DNA of 42,199 nucleotides from Thermodesulfovibrionales bacterium (GTDB lineage: Bacteria; Nitrospirota; Thermodesulfovibrionia; Thermodesulfovibrionales; CALJEL01). This document shows positions 24,628 through 33,242 of the stretch, one piece after another. Made by a program: the position numbers and the translations under genes. The notes under the pieces were generated by a model. It was given only the letters and a program-made list of their open reading frames with translations, was not told the DNA's origin and made no database searches. The DNA lies in the NCBI GenBank assembly GCA_026417875.1, contig JAOACK010000011.1, positions 1-42,199 on the forward strand. The letters are read 5' to 3'. Position 1 is the first letter of the stretch; the number at the start of each line of letters is the position of its first letter.

Positions 24628-27045
24628 ATGACAGGATTAACAAAAATCTCGGTATCAGTAATTTTTCTTTTTCTGTCATTGTCTCTATTAGCAGGTTGTG
24701 GAAGCAGTACAAAAGAGGCCGGACCAGAGGCAGAGGCGGGTATTGCCCATATTGGATTTACAGAATGTTATAACTGTCACGCAGATGCAAAAAATCCTGC
24801 AAGCTTCCCTGTTGCTTTCGGAGACAGTAATTTAGGACCTGGCAAAGAAGGATGGCTCAACGGACCTCACGGAAACAATGAATCCTATAACACAACCACA
24901 CACCAGAAATATGACATCTATCCTGACAACACCGGCTTTCCTTTCTATGCTTTTTTCTCGGATTCCACCTGTGCTACCTGTCATGATCCCCTTGGAGACG
25001 GTAAAAGGATATCAAAATTCTTTATTGCAACCGGCGTTGATAAACTGGGCAGAGTTGACAGACCTGTTATAGGATGTGAATCCTGCCACGGACCGGGTGG
25101 AAATCACTATGGCCTTGGTCCCATGCCTTACCCAAAACCGGATTTTAACAGATGCGGTCAGTGCCATAACAATACATTTCCGGCAAATCATCTGCCCTTT
25201 CATCCAGAAGGAGATAACATTCTTGAAAATTACAAAGCATCAGGCCATGCAAAGTCAATTAATTCTCACACATATGTTTCTGGAAGCACAACTGATGTAA
25301 GGGCAAGATGTTCAAGATGCCATACAGATGAAGGAGCTAAGAGATATATTACAGCTGTGAGCGGTACCGCAGATTATAATACAATTAAAAGTATACTTGA
25401 TCCTCTTCCAAATATCCTTAATGCCTCGAATGTTCAGTGCAGGACCTGTCATGATGGTCACAATACCTTAAGGCTTCTCGGTGAAAAAGATACAACTTTA
25501 CCATTAACCTGGTCAGCAGAGTTCAAGACATGCACAACCTGCCACCAGCTCTTAAAAGCTGATGGTACACTTCAGGACCGTGGTTATCACACTCCTTATG
25601 ATAAAAGTGGCACACAGGTAAACCCTTTTGGCAGTATAGAGGAGATAATTGCAGATACCCATTATGATGACCCTAGTACACCTCAGTGTGCAGGAGGCAA
25701 TTGTGCTACAGGCGACTTTGTAGCAGGCACTGGCGGCATTGAGGGCTATATTGTCAATCCCTCAGGTAACCACAACGGACTGCCAGGCAATCAGAATCAG
25801 GGCATATGCTCAGACTGCCACAATCCCCATAATAGCGATTTAAGTATCCACAAGCAGTGGGCTAGATCTGCACATGGAGGACACATACTTGAAAAGAAGG
25901 AAGGAGCAACAAATGTCTATACTGCTTCAGTAACACGTGATGATGCACCTGGCTGGGTATACTATAACTGGAAAAGATCAGGTAGAGCCGCATGTCAGAG
26001 ATGTCATACATCAACAGGTTTCAGAAACTTTGCCAACAGTCCATCAACTTACAACCCTGCAAATAACTTTTTTATAGCAACTCAGGGTCAGTCTGAGCTA
26101 CTTTATTGCTGGGCCTGTCATACTGACAATGTAGGAGGCCTTAGGGATCCCGGACAACTTACCTTTGTCTACACTAATAACGCCACAGTAACATATCCTG
26201 ATGTAGAAGGCTCAAATATATGTATGGCGTGCCATACAGGAAGGGAAACAGGTGACAGTATAAAAAATGATCCTGATGCAGATGGTATAAGAAGCTTTAT
26301 AAACTCTCACTATCTTGCAGCAGGTGGCACAGTATTTACTACCACAGGATATGAATACACAGGTCGTAATTATAACAACGTAACATTCTATGCCCATGAT
26401 AAGATTGGCTTACCAGCTGCACCTGGCACCGGAACAAACGGTCCATGTGTTGGATGTCATATGATTTCAGACAACAGTCATCTGTTCATGCCTGTTGAAA
26501 AAGATGAATCAACAGATACAATTACTTCCATAACATCAAAGATCTGTATAAAATGTCATACCGGAAACTTTGCCCTTACCCCTGCCAAGCTAAATCAAGA
26601 AAAACATGAATATGAAGCAGCTTTAGAGGTTCTCAAGGCAGCTCTTGCATCTAAAGGGATTTTCTTTAGAAATGCCTTTCCTTACTTCTTTGTAGATACA
26701 AATGGAAACGGAATCCTTGAACCAACAGAAACAATAGCTTATACAAACTGGGCAGGTCCATATGGTTTTACATACTGGAAGGATACAATGGGAGCAGCCT
26801 TTAACCTGAACCTGCTTATCCATGACCCAGGTGGCTTTGCACATAACCGCTTCTACGTAAAGGCTTTGATATGGGATTCTATTGATTTTATTGATAATGG
26901 CAATCTCGACCATTCTGTACCTTCAACAATCACAGCTCTCACAGCTGATCCTGATAACCTCGATACCACAATAGATAGTGCCACTGCAGCTGCAGCCTCT
27001 GCCTATCTGGGTAATTCAAGACCTGGAGATCCCAATAGACCATAA
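24628..27045 (+). CDS. Outer-membrane multiheme cytochrome lipoprotein (13 CxxCH)
   Basis: The 805-residue protein has a clean lipobox LLAGC (C24, followed by Gly, so not held at the inner membrane) and thirteen CxxCH sites from CYNCH (47-51) to CIKCH (about residue 640). The last 160 residues contain no heme and include an EF-hand-like calcium loop DTNGNGILEPTE. Size and heme number are near those of OmcB (12 hemes), so it is probably the surface end of the conduit, reducing or oxidising metals, minerals or a partner cell. The ATG at 24628 has AGGAGG; an in-frame ATG at 24595 lies inside the previous gene and is rejected. A strong terminator follows. Confidence 0.9.
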   Translation: MTGLTKISVSVIFLFLSLSLLAGCGSSTKEAGPEAEAGIAHIGFTECYNCHADAKNPASFPVAFGDSNLGPGKEGWLNGPHGNNESYNTTTHQKYDIYPDNTGFPFYAFFSDSTCATCHDPLGDGKRISKFFIATGVDKLGRVDRPVIGCESCHGPGGNHYGLGPMPYPKPDFNRCGQCHNNTFPANHLPFHPEGDNILENYKASGHAKSINSHTYVSGSTTDVRARCSRCHTDEGAKRYITAVSGTADYNTIKSILDPLPNILNASNVQCRTCHDGHNTLRLLGEKDTTLPLTWSAEFKTCTTCHQLLKADGTLQDRGYHTPYDKSGTQVNPFGSIEEIIADTHYDDPSTPQCAGGNCATGDFVAGTGGIEGYIVNPSGNHNGLPGNQNQGICSDCHNPHNSDLSIHKQWARSAHGGHILEKKEGATNVYTASVTRDDAPGWVYYNWKRSGRAACQRCHTSTGFRNFANSPSTYNPANNFFIATQGQSELLYCWACHTDNVGGLRDPGQLTFVYTNNATVTYPDVEGSNICMACHTGRETGDSIKNDPDADGIRSFINSHYLAAGGTVFTTTGYEYTGRNYNNVTFYAHDKIGLPAAPGTGTNGPCVGCHMISDNSHLFMPVEKDESTDTITSITSKICIKCHTGNFALTPAKLNQEKHEYEAALEVLKAALASKGIFFRNAFPYFFVDTNGNGILEPTETIAYTNWAGPYGFTYWKDTMGAAFNLNLLIHDPGGFAHNRFYVKALIWDSIDFIDNGNLDHSVPSTITALTADPDNLDTTIDSATAAAASAYLGNSRPGDPNRP

Positions 27046-27065
27046 GAAATAGGAATTTTACCAAG

Positions 27066-27099
27066 ATAAAGCCCCGAAAATTCGGGGCTTTATCTTTTT
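27066..27099 (+). terminator. Intrinsic terminator of the porin-cytochrome operon
   Basis: A long stem ATAAAGCCCCGAA/TTCGGGGCTTTAT (27066-27078 and 27081-27093) is followed by CTTTTTG on the plus strand. It also lies at the end of the convergent polysaccharide operon and may slow its transcription, though that side has no T-run. Confidence 0.9.
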
Positions 27100-27109
27100 G
27101 TAAAGATTT

Positions 27110-28633
27110 TTAAAGAACTCCGCTCAAACTAATTCCAGCCATCCAGTATCTGAATCCTGCTTGAGCACCGGCTGCATAATCACCACCCTCTGCACTTAAT
27201 TCAATCGAAAAATTATTACTGATTGTATATCCAAGGGTCACTGAGCCACCTGCAAAAAAATCCTCTGTACGCTGGTTATATCTTCTGAATGATTGATGGC
27301 CTCCGTAGGGTTCGATAAAAAGATATAGCCCTTCTTTTGAGAACTGAAGAGATAAAAATACCTGATGGGATATAAAATCCTCTGGATCAAAATACCCACC
27401 TTTTGTCTGTTTTTTAAAGTCAAGATACCTCAATCTGTAACCGGTGCTAATTGACGGGTTGCCTCTGAGAAGCATGTATCTCAATCCTCCCTGCAGATCG
27501 TGAGAATAATTGCTGTCAGAATAGTCCCTGAACCTGTAAGCTCCCTCTAATGACAGTCTATGTGAAAGTGGTCCTACAATCCTAATACCTGTCTCTGTAA
27601 ATTTAATTTCTCTCTCCATAAGAAGTGCCGTATCAGTCATTACATCTCTTGTAAGATTTAGGGAGACTGAGATCTTTGTAAGCTTAATATCTGCCTTAGC
27701 GCTGCCAGTTAATACAGTTGATGGATCTTTATTCTCAAGGTTGGTTATTCCAGCAGATACACTCAGAGCATAACTTTCATAATCCTTAGATAACCCTACA
27801 CTTAATGAATGGGCCTCGTTTTCAAACTTATTGTCCTCTGCTAGAGTTAATCTGTAATGAGTATTAAATCTCCACAGTCCCCTTCTCACATTTATCCCGA
27901 TAGTATACCTGCTTACTATACTGTCATCAGAATCACTGTAATAACTGTAGCCCATATGGATTCTCGGACCTTTCACATTCTTTAGATATGCCTTAAGCTC
28001 TGAAAGGTCCTTTTCCTGATAGGGATAGGATGGCTTTAAAAGTTTTAGACTCTCCTCTGCTGCATCCATCTCACCAATTGCTGCAAGAGAATAGGTAAGT
28101 CCAAGGCGTGAATCAAAATCATCTTCCTTCTCAAGGAGATTATTATATATCTCTATTGCCCTCAGATGATTACCTTTCCATCTAAGTGCATTGGCCTTTA
28201 CAAGAAGGGCATCCCTGTTTTCAGGCTCCTTTTTGAGCACACTGTCAATTTCATTTAATGCATCATCCAGCCTGCCCGACCATGACAGAACCCTTGCATA
28301 ATGGATTCGTGCATTTAAACTATCTGGATCTTCTGAAAGAATGTATTCAAACTCCCTCAAGGACTCCTCTAACCTTCCTGCCCATGATAGCCTTATTGCC
28401 ATCTTGAGTCTTTCGTCAATGCTAAAAATTTCCCTCTTTAATGTAAGGGCTTTTATGTATGCCTCTGATGCACTTTTAAGATCATCTATTGCCGTATAAT
28501 AATCTCCTATTTGCTTATAAATAATGGCCTTTTTAACTCCATCCTTGTTTTCTTCTGCTGCTTTTTTAAGGTCTGTACCTTCGGCAGAAGAACTCACTAG
28601 AAGAACAATCAAAAGAATCAATATCCTTTTCAT
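27110..28633 (-). CDS. TPR and beta-barrel outer-membrane exporter, YaiO/PgaA-like
   Basis: The 507-residue protein has a signal peptide (ILILLIVLLVSSSAEG), a TPR-type helical region (about 25-205; for example DYYTAIDDLKSASEAYIKAL and DALNEIDSVLKKEPENRDALLVKANALRW), and a C-terminal barrel of strands from about residue 215 (HMGYSYYSDSDDSIVSRYTIG). This is the PgaA design: TPRs that guide a polysaccharide in the periplasm and a pore that exports it. PgaA of E. coli is longer (about 800), so the YaiO family is the closer label. It is last in the operon and overlaps the deacetylase gene by ATGA. Confidence 0.8.
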   Translation of the reverse strand: MKRILILLIVLLVSSSAEGTDLKKAAEENKDGVKKAIIYKQIGDYYTAIDDLKSASEAYIKALTLKREIFSIDERLKMAIRLSWAGRLEESLREFEYILSEDPDSLNARIHYARVLSWSGRLDDALNEIDSVLKKEPENRDALLVKANALRWKGNHLRAIEIYNNLLEKEDDFDSRLGLTYSLAAIGEMDAAEESLKLLKPSYPYQEKDLSELKAYLKNVKGPRIHMGYSYYSDSDDSIVSRYTIGINVRRGLWRFNTHYRLTLAEDNKFENEAHSLSVGLSKDYESYALSVSAGITNLENKDPSTVLTGSAKADIKLTKISVSLNLTRDVMTDTALLMEREIKFTETGIRIVGPLSHRLSLEGAYRFRDYSDSNYSHDLQGGLRYMLLRGNPSISTGYRLRYLDFKKQTKGGYFDPEDFISHQVFLSLQFSKEGLYLFIEPYGGHQSFRRYNQRTEDFFAGGSVTLGYTISNNFSIELSAEGGDYAAGAQAGFRYWMAGISLSGVL

Positions 28634-29436
28634 GTATATCTCCTTTTATTTAACATAGAAGACCTTCCCGTTATATAACCTATATACTCCTTAAAGGAAA
28701 AAAGATCAATTTTATTATTAATATTCAATCTCGGAACTTTGTGAAAATTTTTTCCTTTTAAAAAACCTTCCTCAGAAGTTAATATATACTTAAATCCAGC
28801 CTCTTTTAATAACGGCAGCGCTCTTTCATTGTATAAGCCATAAGGCCAGGCGAATATGTCAGTCTTCTTACCGGTTTCTGAATAAAAAATATCCTGAAAG
28901 ATCAATAAATCTCTTTTAAATTCCTCTTCATTTAAGCTCTGCATACCTCTTTTAAAATGAAGGTTATAGGTATGACATCCTAAATCTACGAGTCCGCTTT
29001 GGAGCAAATATCTGTATTCATCCCAGCTCAGCACAGGCCGGTTGCCACCGAGGTTTATGTAAGAGCCTACATATACTCCGATTATATTTACTGTTGCCTT
29101 AAAATTATATTCCTTTAAAAGGGGAAAGGCATAATCCATTAAAGATGCATAACCATCATCAAAGGTTATGATGATACCCTTACGTTCATCGCCTTCTAAA
29201 AAACTTTCCACATCTCTAAAAGTTAATGAGACGTAACCGGCTGAATACAGCCATTCCATCTGGGCTGAAAAAAGAGCTGGTGAGATAGTATAATCATCAT
29301 GAAAATCTTTCGAAATATCATGATAAAGAAGTACAGGTATCTCTTTCTTGAAATACAAAAAATCTGAAAAAAGAGGTGCAGCAAGAAGTGAACCACTTAA
29401 TTTTAAAAAATTCCTTCTTGTTATGGAAAACCTCAT
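28630..29436 (-). CDS. Exported polysaccharide deacetylase (PgaB/IcaB-like NodB domain)
   Basis: This 268-residue enzyme should remove acetyl groups from an N-acetylated polysaccharide. The NodB motifs are ITFDDGY (D93, D94), CHTYNLH with H155 and H160 (the five-residue spacing of PgaB rather than the usual HxxxH), and FAWPYGLYNE. The N-terminus RRNFLKLSGSLLAAPLFS is a twin-arginine signal, so it may be exported folded by Tat. The PgaB C-terminal hydrolase domain is absent; the neighbouring gene may supply it. It overlaps both neighbours by 4 nt. Confidence 0.87.
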   Translation of the reverse strand: MRFSITRRNFLKLSGSLLAAPLFSDFLYFKKEIPVLLYHDISKDFHDDYTISPALFSAQMEWLYSAGYVSLTFRDVESFLEGDERKGIIITFDDGYASLMDYAFPLLKEYNFKATVNIIGVYVGSYINLGGNRPVLSWDEYRYLLQSGLVDLGCHTYNLHFKRGMQSLNEEEFKRDLLIFQDIFYSETGKKTDIFAWPYGLYNERALPLLKEAGFKYILTSEEGFLKGKNFHKVPRLNINNKIDLFSFKEYIGYITGRSSMLNKRRYT

Positions 29437-31826
29437 GGTGAATCAATCCTTGATAAAAATTCTTTGATCTGCGAATAACCTTCTTTAAGATAAAAATGAA
29501 ACACAGGAACATCCCATTCGTCCCAGGAATAAGTCCTGACATTTTCAGCCTTCAGAGGATGCGGTAAGGAATCAGTAATATTATTTTTAAGACCTGTTTT
29601 TTCAGCAATGATATGACCTCTGACAGGTTTATAAGATAGAACGATTATTCTTATACCATCAGTTTTTCGAATCTTATTTTCCTTTTCCATCCACAATACC
29701 ATTCTTGAGCTTGGATCAGTAAAGTTTATTAAGCTCCAGGGTATTCTGAGTTCTATCATATTATCTCTGTAATAAAAGTCTGCCAAAGAATTATAGTCAC
29801 GGCTTTCATTACAGAGTGTTCCAAATCTTAAATTGCTCATGGAATAAACACGAGATGGATAAAATTTGCTTCCATCCTTGCTTATCCTACGATTATTGGT
29901 TTTATTCTGCATTATAACCCAGGAACCCTGTTCCGAAATAAGGGGTCTCACTTCATTATTAAGATATCGGTCATAGGAGTGGCATACAAGTATTCTGCTC
30001 TTTTCCTTTCCTGCAAGATGTATTAGAAACTTTAATCCAACAGGACTTAAGAGTTCTGTATTGAAAGGCAAAAGAAATTCTCCATATAAAGGATCACATG
30101 TATCTAGACCAATAAGATAATTACTTTTCTGAAAATCTACAGCACCCTTTGTTTCGATAAGTACATACAGAAAACCCTCATCATGCTGAACAAGAAGTCT
30201 TCTTAACATTCTTGATTCATCCGAACCATCATGGAATTCAAATATAAGCCCCTCCTTTTTTTCATAAAGGACTGTTGCACCCTTCCATTCTTCTTTATTT
30301 CCGTAAAGATTTACCTTTTTACCCGGATAACCTGGATAGGCAGCCAGAAGACCATAATTTTGCTCAGGATCCAGAAAATTGAACCACAGGGGATTTCTAT
30401 CGGGAGGCAGCTCATAAGGTAAAAAAACCCAGTTTCTCTTATACCATTCATCAAACCAGCTAAAAATTATACCACCTGCCATTCCTGAATGCTCTATTGA
30501 TTTCATCAGAATCGAATTTATTTCACCCTGTTTTAATTCATCATGTCCTCCCTGATTCCAGCCTCTGCTATGCCAGTGAGCACTTTCCCTGCTACTGGGT
30601 ACTCCAAATTCACCGATAAGAACAGGCAGATTCTCATGATATTTTTTTAGCTCCAAAAGATAATTTAAATAAGTATTGTCTGTGTGGACATAATCATTAT
30701 TCATAAAATCCGGATAATAAGGATAAATATGATAGGTAATAAAAAAGCCATTACCCGTCACTGATTTTACTCCGGACATATCCATGGATTCCATGTCTTC
30801 ATTTTCGTTACAGATTCCTTTTTTCACGTTTATACCCTGCAATATCAATTCATCCTCATAATTTGACTCCGAAGGATGAATGATCGGATCAAGAGTTGGC
30901 CAGGTCACTACAGATACCGGATGTGATACTTTATATTTATCATATTCATAGCTCTGCAGAAAATCACAAATTTCTGTTACCCATATTTCAAAAGGTGCTC
31001 CATTATTAATCTTCAAAAAATTTCCCTTATAATCTTTCTTTACCCTGCCATATCTTTCATTAAATCCCTTTACAGCACAGGACTCCCATTCTCTGCCAAA
31101 TATAAAAGCAGCTGTGTAATTCGACACATCAAATATGTACGGTCCGCTTGGATATCCAGGACGTTCAGGAAGTGTTGCATCACCATATACTACTGATAAT
31201 GCGTCTTTTATATTTGACCTTACGTATTGCATGTAATTTTTATTATAGAAATCATTATTTTCAGGCAATTCGACCCATATCCCCTGAAAGAGATAGAGTT
31301 TCTTTTCTGATTCCTCATTGTACTGATAAAGGGCTTCATAAAAGCAAGGTGGATGAATGGTGTAAATCCTGATTGAATTAAATCCAAGTTCAGCAATCTG
31401 TTTAAACCATTTAAGGTAGGTACCTTTTTTTATTGGATATTCCCCTGGAAAATAACCTGGCAACCCAAGGCCTATATTTATTCCTTTTACAAAAAATTTA
31501 CACCACCCTTTCTTATAAATTTCCAGATAATCCTTACCTGTCCTGAATATAGAGTCTTTTTTTCTATCAGCTTCTTTTTTGATATCATTAATATTTTCGG
31601 TCATTACGATGTAACTGATAATATCCTTATTATCGGGTTCCAATTCAAGAGCTTTATAAAATGCCCACCTGGCTGTCTTAAAATCTCCAAGTTTATAATG
31701 GGCTATGCCAAGACCTAAAAAATTTTTTGCATTCTTTTTTTTCAGCAGTGCTCTCCTGAAAATATTAATTGCTTCCTGGTAATCATTCCTGCTTATAGCT
31801 ATAAAACCCAGTTCTCCGTAATCCAT
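29433..31826 (-). CDS. TPR plus glycoside-hydrolase-like TIM-barrel protein
   Basis: The 797-residue protein starts with about two TPR units (residues 1-75; YQEAINIFRRALLKK and FKTARWAFYKALELEPDNK), then a clan-A-like TIM barrel (about 110-510): KGINIGLGLPGYFPG, LGFNSIRIYTIHPP, FGREWES with E246 as possible acid/base, TYHIYPYYPD, and VLIGEFGVPSSR with E406 as possible nucleophile. A C-terminal beta-rich region (about 510-780) follows, with LRIPWSLINFTDPSSRM. No signal peptide or membrane helix is seen, which is odd for a protein between a synthase and an exporter. GGAGTAGGG precedes the ATG. The exact GH family is not recognised. Confidence 0.7.
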   Translation of the reverse strand: MDYGELGFIAISRNDYQEAINIFRRALLKKKNAKNFLGLGIAHYKLGDFKTARWAFYKALELEPDNKDIISYIVMTENINDIKKEADRKKDSIFRTGKDYLEIYKKGWCKFFVKGINIGLGLPGYFPGEYPIKKGTYLKWFKQIAELGFNSIRIYTIHPPCFYEALYQYNEESEKKLYLFQGIWVELPENNDFYNKNYMQYVRSNIKDALSVVYGDATLPERPGYPSGPYIFDVSNYTAAFIFGREWESCAVKGFNERYGRVKKDYKGNFLKINNGAPFEIWVTEICDFLQSYEYDKYKVSHPVSVVTWPTLDPIIHPSESNYEDELILQGINVKKGICNENEDMESMDMSGVKSVTGNGFFITYHIYPYYPDFMNNDYVHTDNTYLNYLLELKKYHENLPVLIGEFGVPSSRESAHWHSRGWNQGGHDELKQGEINSILMKSIEHSGMAGGIIFSWFDEWYKRNWVFLPYELPPDRNPLWFNFLDPEQNYGLLAAYPGYPGKKVNLYGNKEEWKGATVLYEKKEGLIFEFHDGSDESRMLRRLLVQHDEGFLYVLIETKGAVDFQKSNYLIGLDTCDPLYGEFLLPFNTELLSPVGLKFLIHLAGKEKSRILVCHSYDRYLNNEVRPLISEQGSWVIMQNKTNNRRISKDGSKFYPSRVYSMSNLRFGTLCNESRDYNSLADFYYRDNMIELRIPWSLINFTDPSSRMVLWMEKENKIRKTDGIRIIVLSYKPVRGHIIAEKTGLKNNITDSLPHPLKAENVRTYSWDEWDVPVFHFYLKEGYSQIKEFLSRIDSP

Positions 31827-31850
31827 TTTCTACCCTACTCCTTACGGACT

Positions 31851-33242
31851 TTATTTTCTGACATGTTCCCACCTTCTCTCTCTAAAGAAGTAATAAAGGG
31901 TTGCCTGGAATCTGAAGAAAGAATTTAACTGTCTGTAGCCAAAATTTTCAAGAACTCCATATAGAAGAAGTCTAACAAGATGGTCCCATCCAGGGTACCT
32001 TCTGTATGTGAGCTCCTCAAGAAATACACCTGTTGTGGAGAGAAATATCCCGTATACAATTGCCAGAAGGAGAAAAAGTAAAAAATACTCTGTGCTCAGC
32101 ATACCAAGTATATAGGAAAGGGGCACTACCAGGTAGCCGAGAAATTCCACAACAGGTCCGAACATCTCAAAAATGAGATAATAAGGAAAAACAAAAAGAC
32201 CGATTCTTCCATAGTATGGATTGAATATCATCTTTCTGTTTTCTATAAGTGTCTGCATGAGACCCATATGCCATCTCCTTCTCTGTCGAGCCAGTGCCTG
32301 TACGGTCTCGGGAACCTCTGTCCAGCATATGGGATCTGATATGAACTTAATCCTGTAAGGTTTTTTGTTCCTTCTGTGATATTCATGAAGCCTCACTATA
32401 ATTTCCATATCCTCAGCAAGATGTTTTGTATGAAAACCACCTGCAGAAATAACTGCATTTTTATTAAAAAGTGAGAACGTTCCTGAAAGTATCAGTATCG
32501 ATTGAAGGGCATCCCATCCCACCCTTCCAAAGAGAAAGGCCCTTAGATATTCCACTATCTGAAATATAATAAGACCCTTATCAGGAAGGCTGACCTCTCT
32601 TACAATGCCCCTTTCTACCCTGGAGCCATTGAGCACCCTTACCACACCTCCACAGGCAACAACAGGTACAGTACTTTCAATAACAGGTATCATTAACCTT
32701 ATCAAAGCGTCTGGTTCCAAGACGGAGTCAGCATCTACAGTGCATACATATGGTGACCTGCTCACATTGATACCGCAATTAAGGGAATCAGCCTTTCCAC
32801 CTCTCACCTTATCTATCACAAGAAAATTGGGCATCTCCGGATTATAATAAAAAGCCTTCACAGGAGCGGTCTTGAGGATGTCTCTGTAAACCATATCTAT
32901 CTTTCTCAAATTAAATTTATTAATTAATAAATCAAGGGTACCATCATCAGAGCCATCGTTTATAACAATTACATCATAAAAGGGATAATTAATAGAGAAA
33001 ACAGACTCAAGGGTGCGTAATATAACATCCTTTTCATTATAGGCAGCAATTAATATAGAAACAGGTGGTGTTTCTGGTGAATAATTTATTTCCTTTACAG
33101 GGGCATATTTTAATTTCTTTATATACTTGATTATCACGGCAATTGATATTGAAAGAAGGACAGAGTAGAGCAGATTAAAAACACCGTAATATATACCTAC
33201 AAAATAATTAAATCCGATTATTAATGCCCCAATTATCTTCAT
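31851..33242 (-). CDS. Processive family 2 glycosyltransferase (PgaC-like synthase)
   Basis: The 463-residue membrane enzyme should polymerise a sugar and push the chain across the inner membrane. It has N-terminal helices (about 5-40), the GT-A domain with SILIAAYNEKDVI (62-74), NDGSDDG (95-101), TVDADSVL (D170, D172), AEDMEI and the QRRRWHMG product-binding motif, then three or four C-terminal helices. The QxxRW motif marks processive synthases such as PgaC, BcsA and HasA. PgaC is the best fit because of the deacetylase and TPR-barrel neighbours, implying a GlcNAc-type polymer; that is inferred. It overlaps the HEAT gene by ATGA. Confidence 0.88.
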   Translation of the reverse strand: MKIIGALIIGFNYFVGIYYGVFNLLYSVLLSISIAVIIKYIKKLKYAPVKEINYSPETPPVSILIAAYNEKDVILRTLESVFSINYPFYDVIVINDGSDDGTLDLLINKFNLRKIDMVYRDILKTAPVKAFYYNPEMPNFLVIDKVRGGKADSLNCGINVSRSPYVCTVDADSVLEPDALIRLMIPVIESTVPVVACGGVVRVLNGSRVERGIVREVSLPDKGLIIFQIVEYLRAFLFGRVGWDALQSILILSGTFSLFNKNAVISAGGFHTKHLAEDMEIIVRLHEYHRRNKKPYRIKFISDPICWTEVPETVQALARQRRRWHMGLMQTLIENRKMIFNPYYGRIGLFVFPYYLIFEMFGPVVEFLGYLVVPLSYILGMLSTEYFLLFLLLAIVYGIFLSTTGVFLEELTYRRYPGWDHLVRLLLYGVLENFGYRQLNSFFRFQATLYYFFRERRWEHVRK

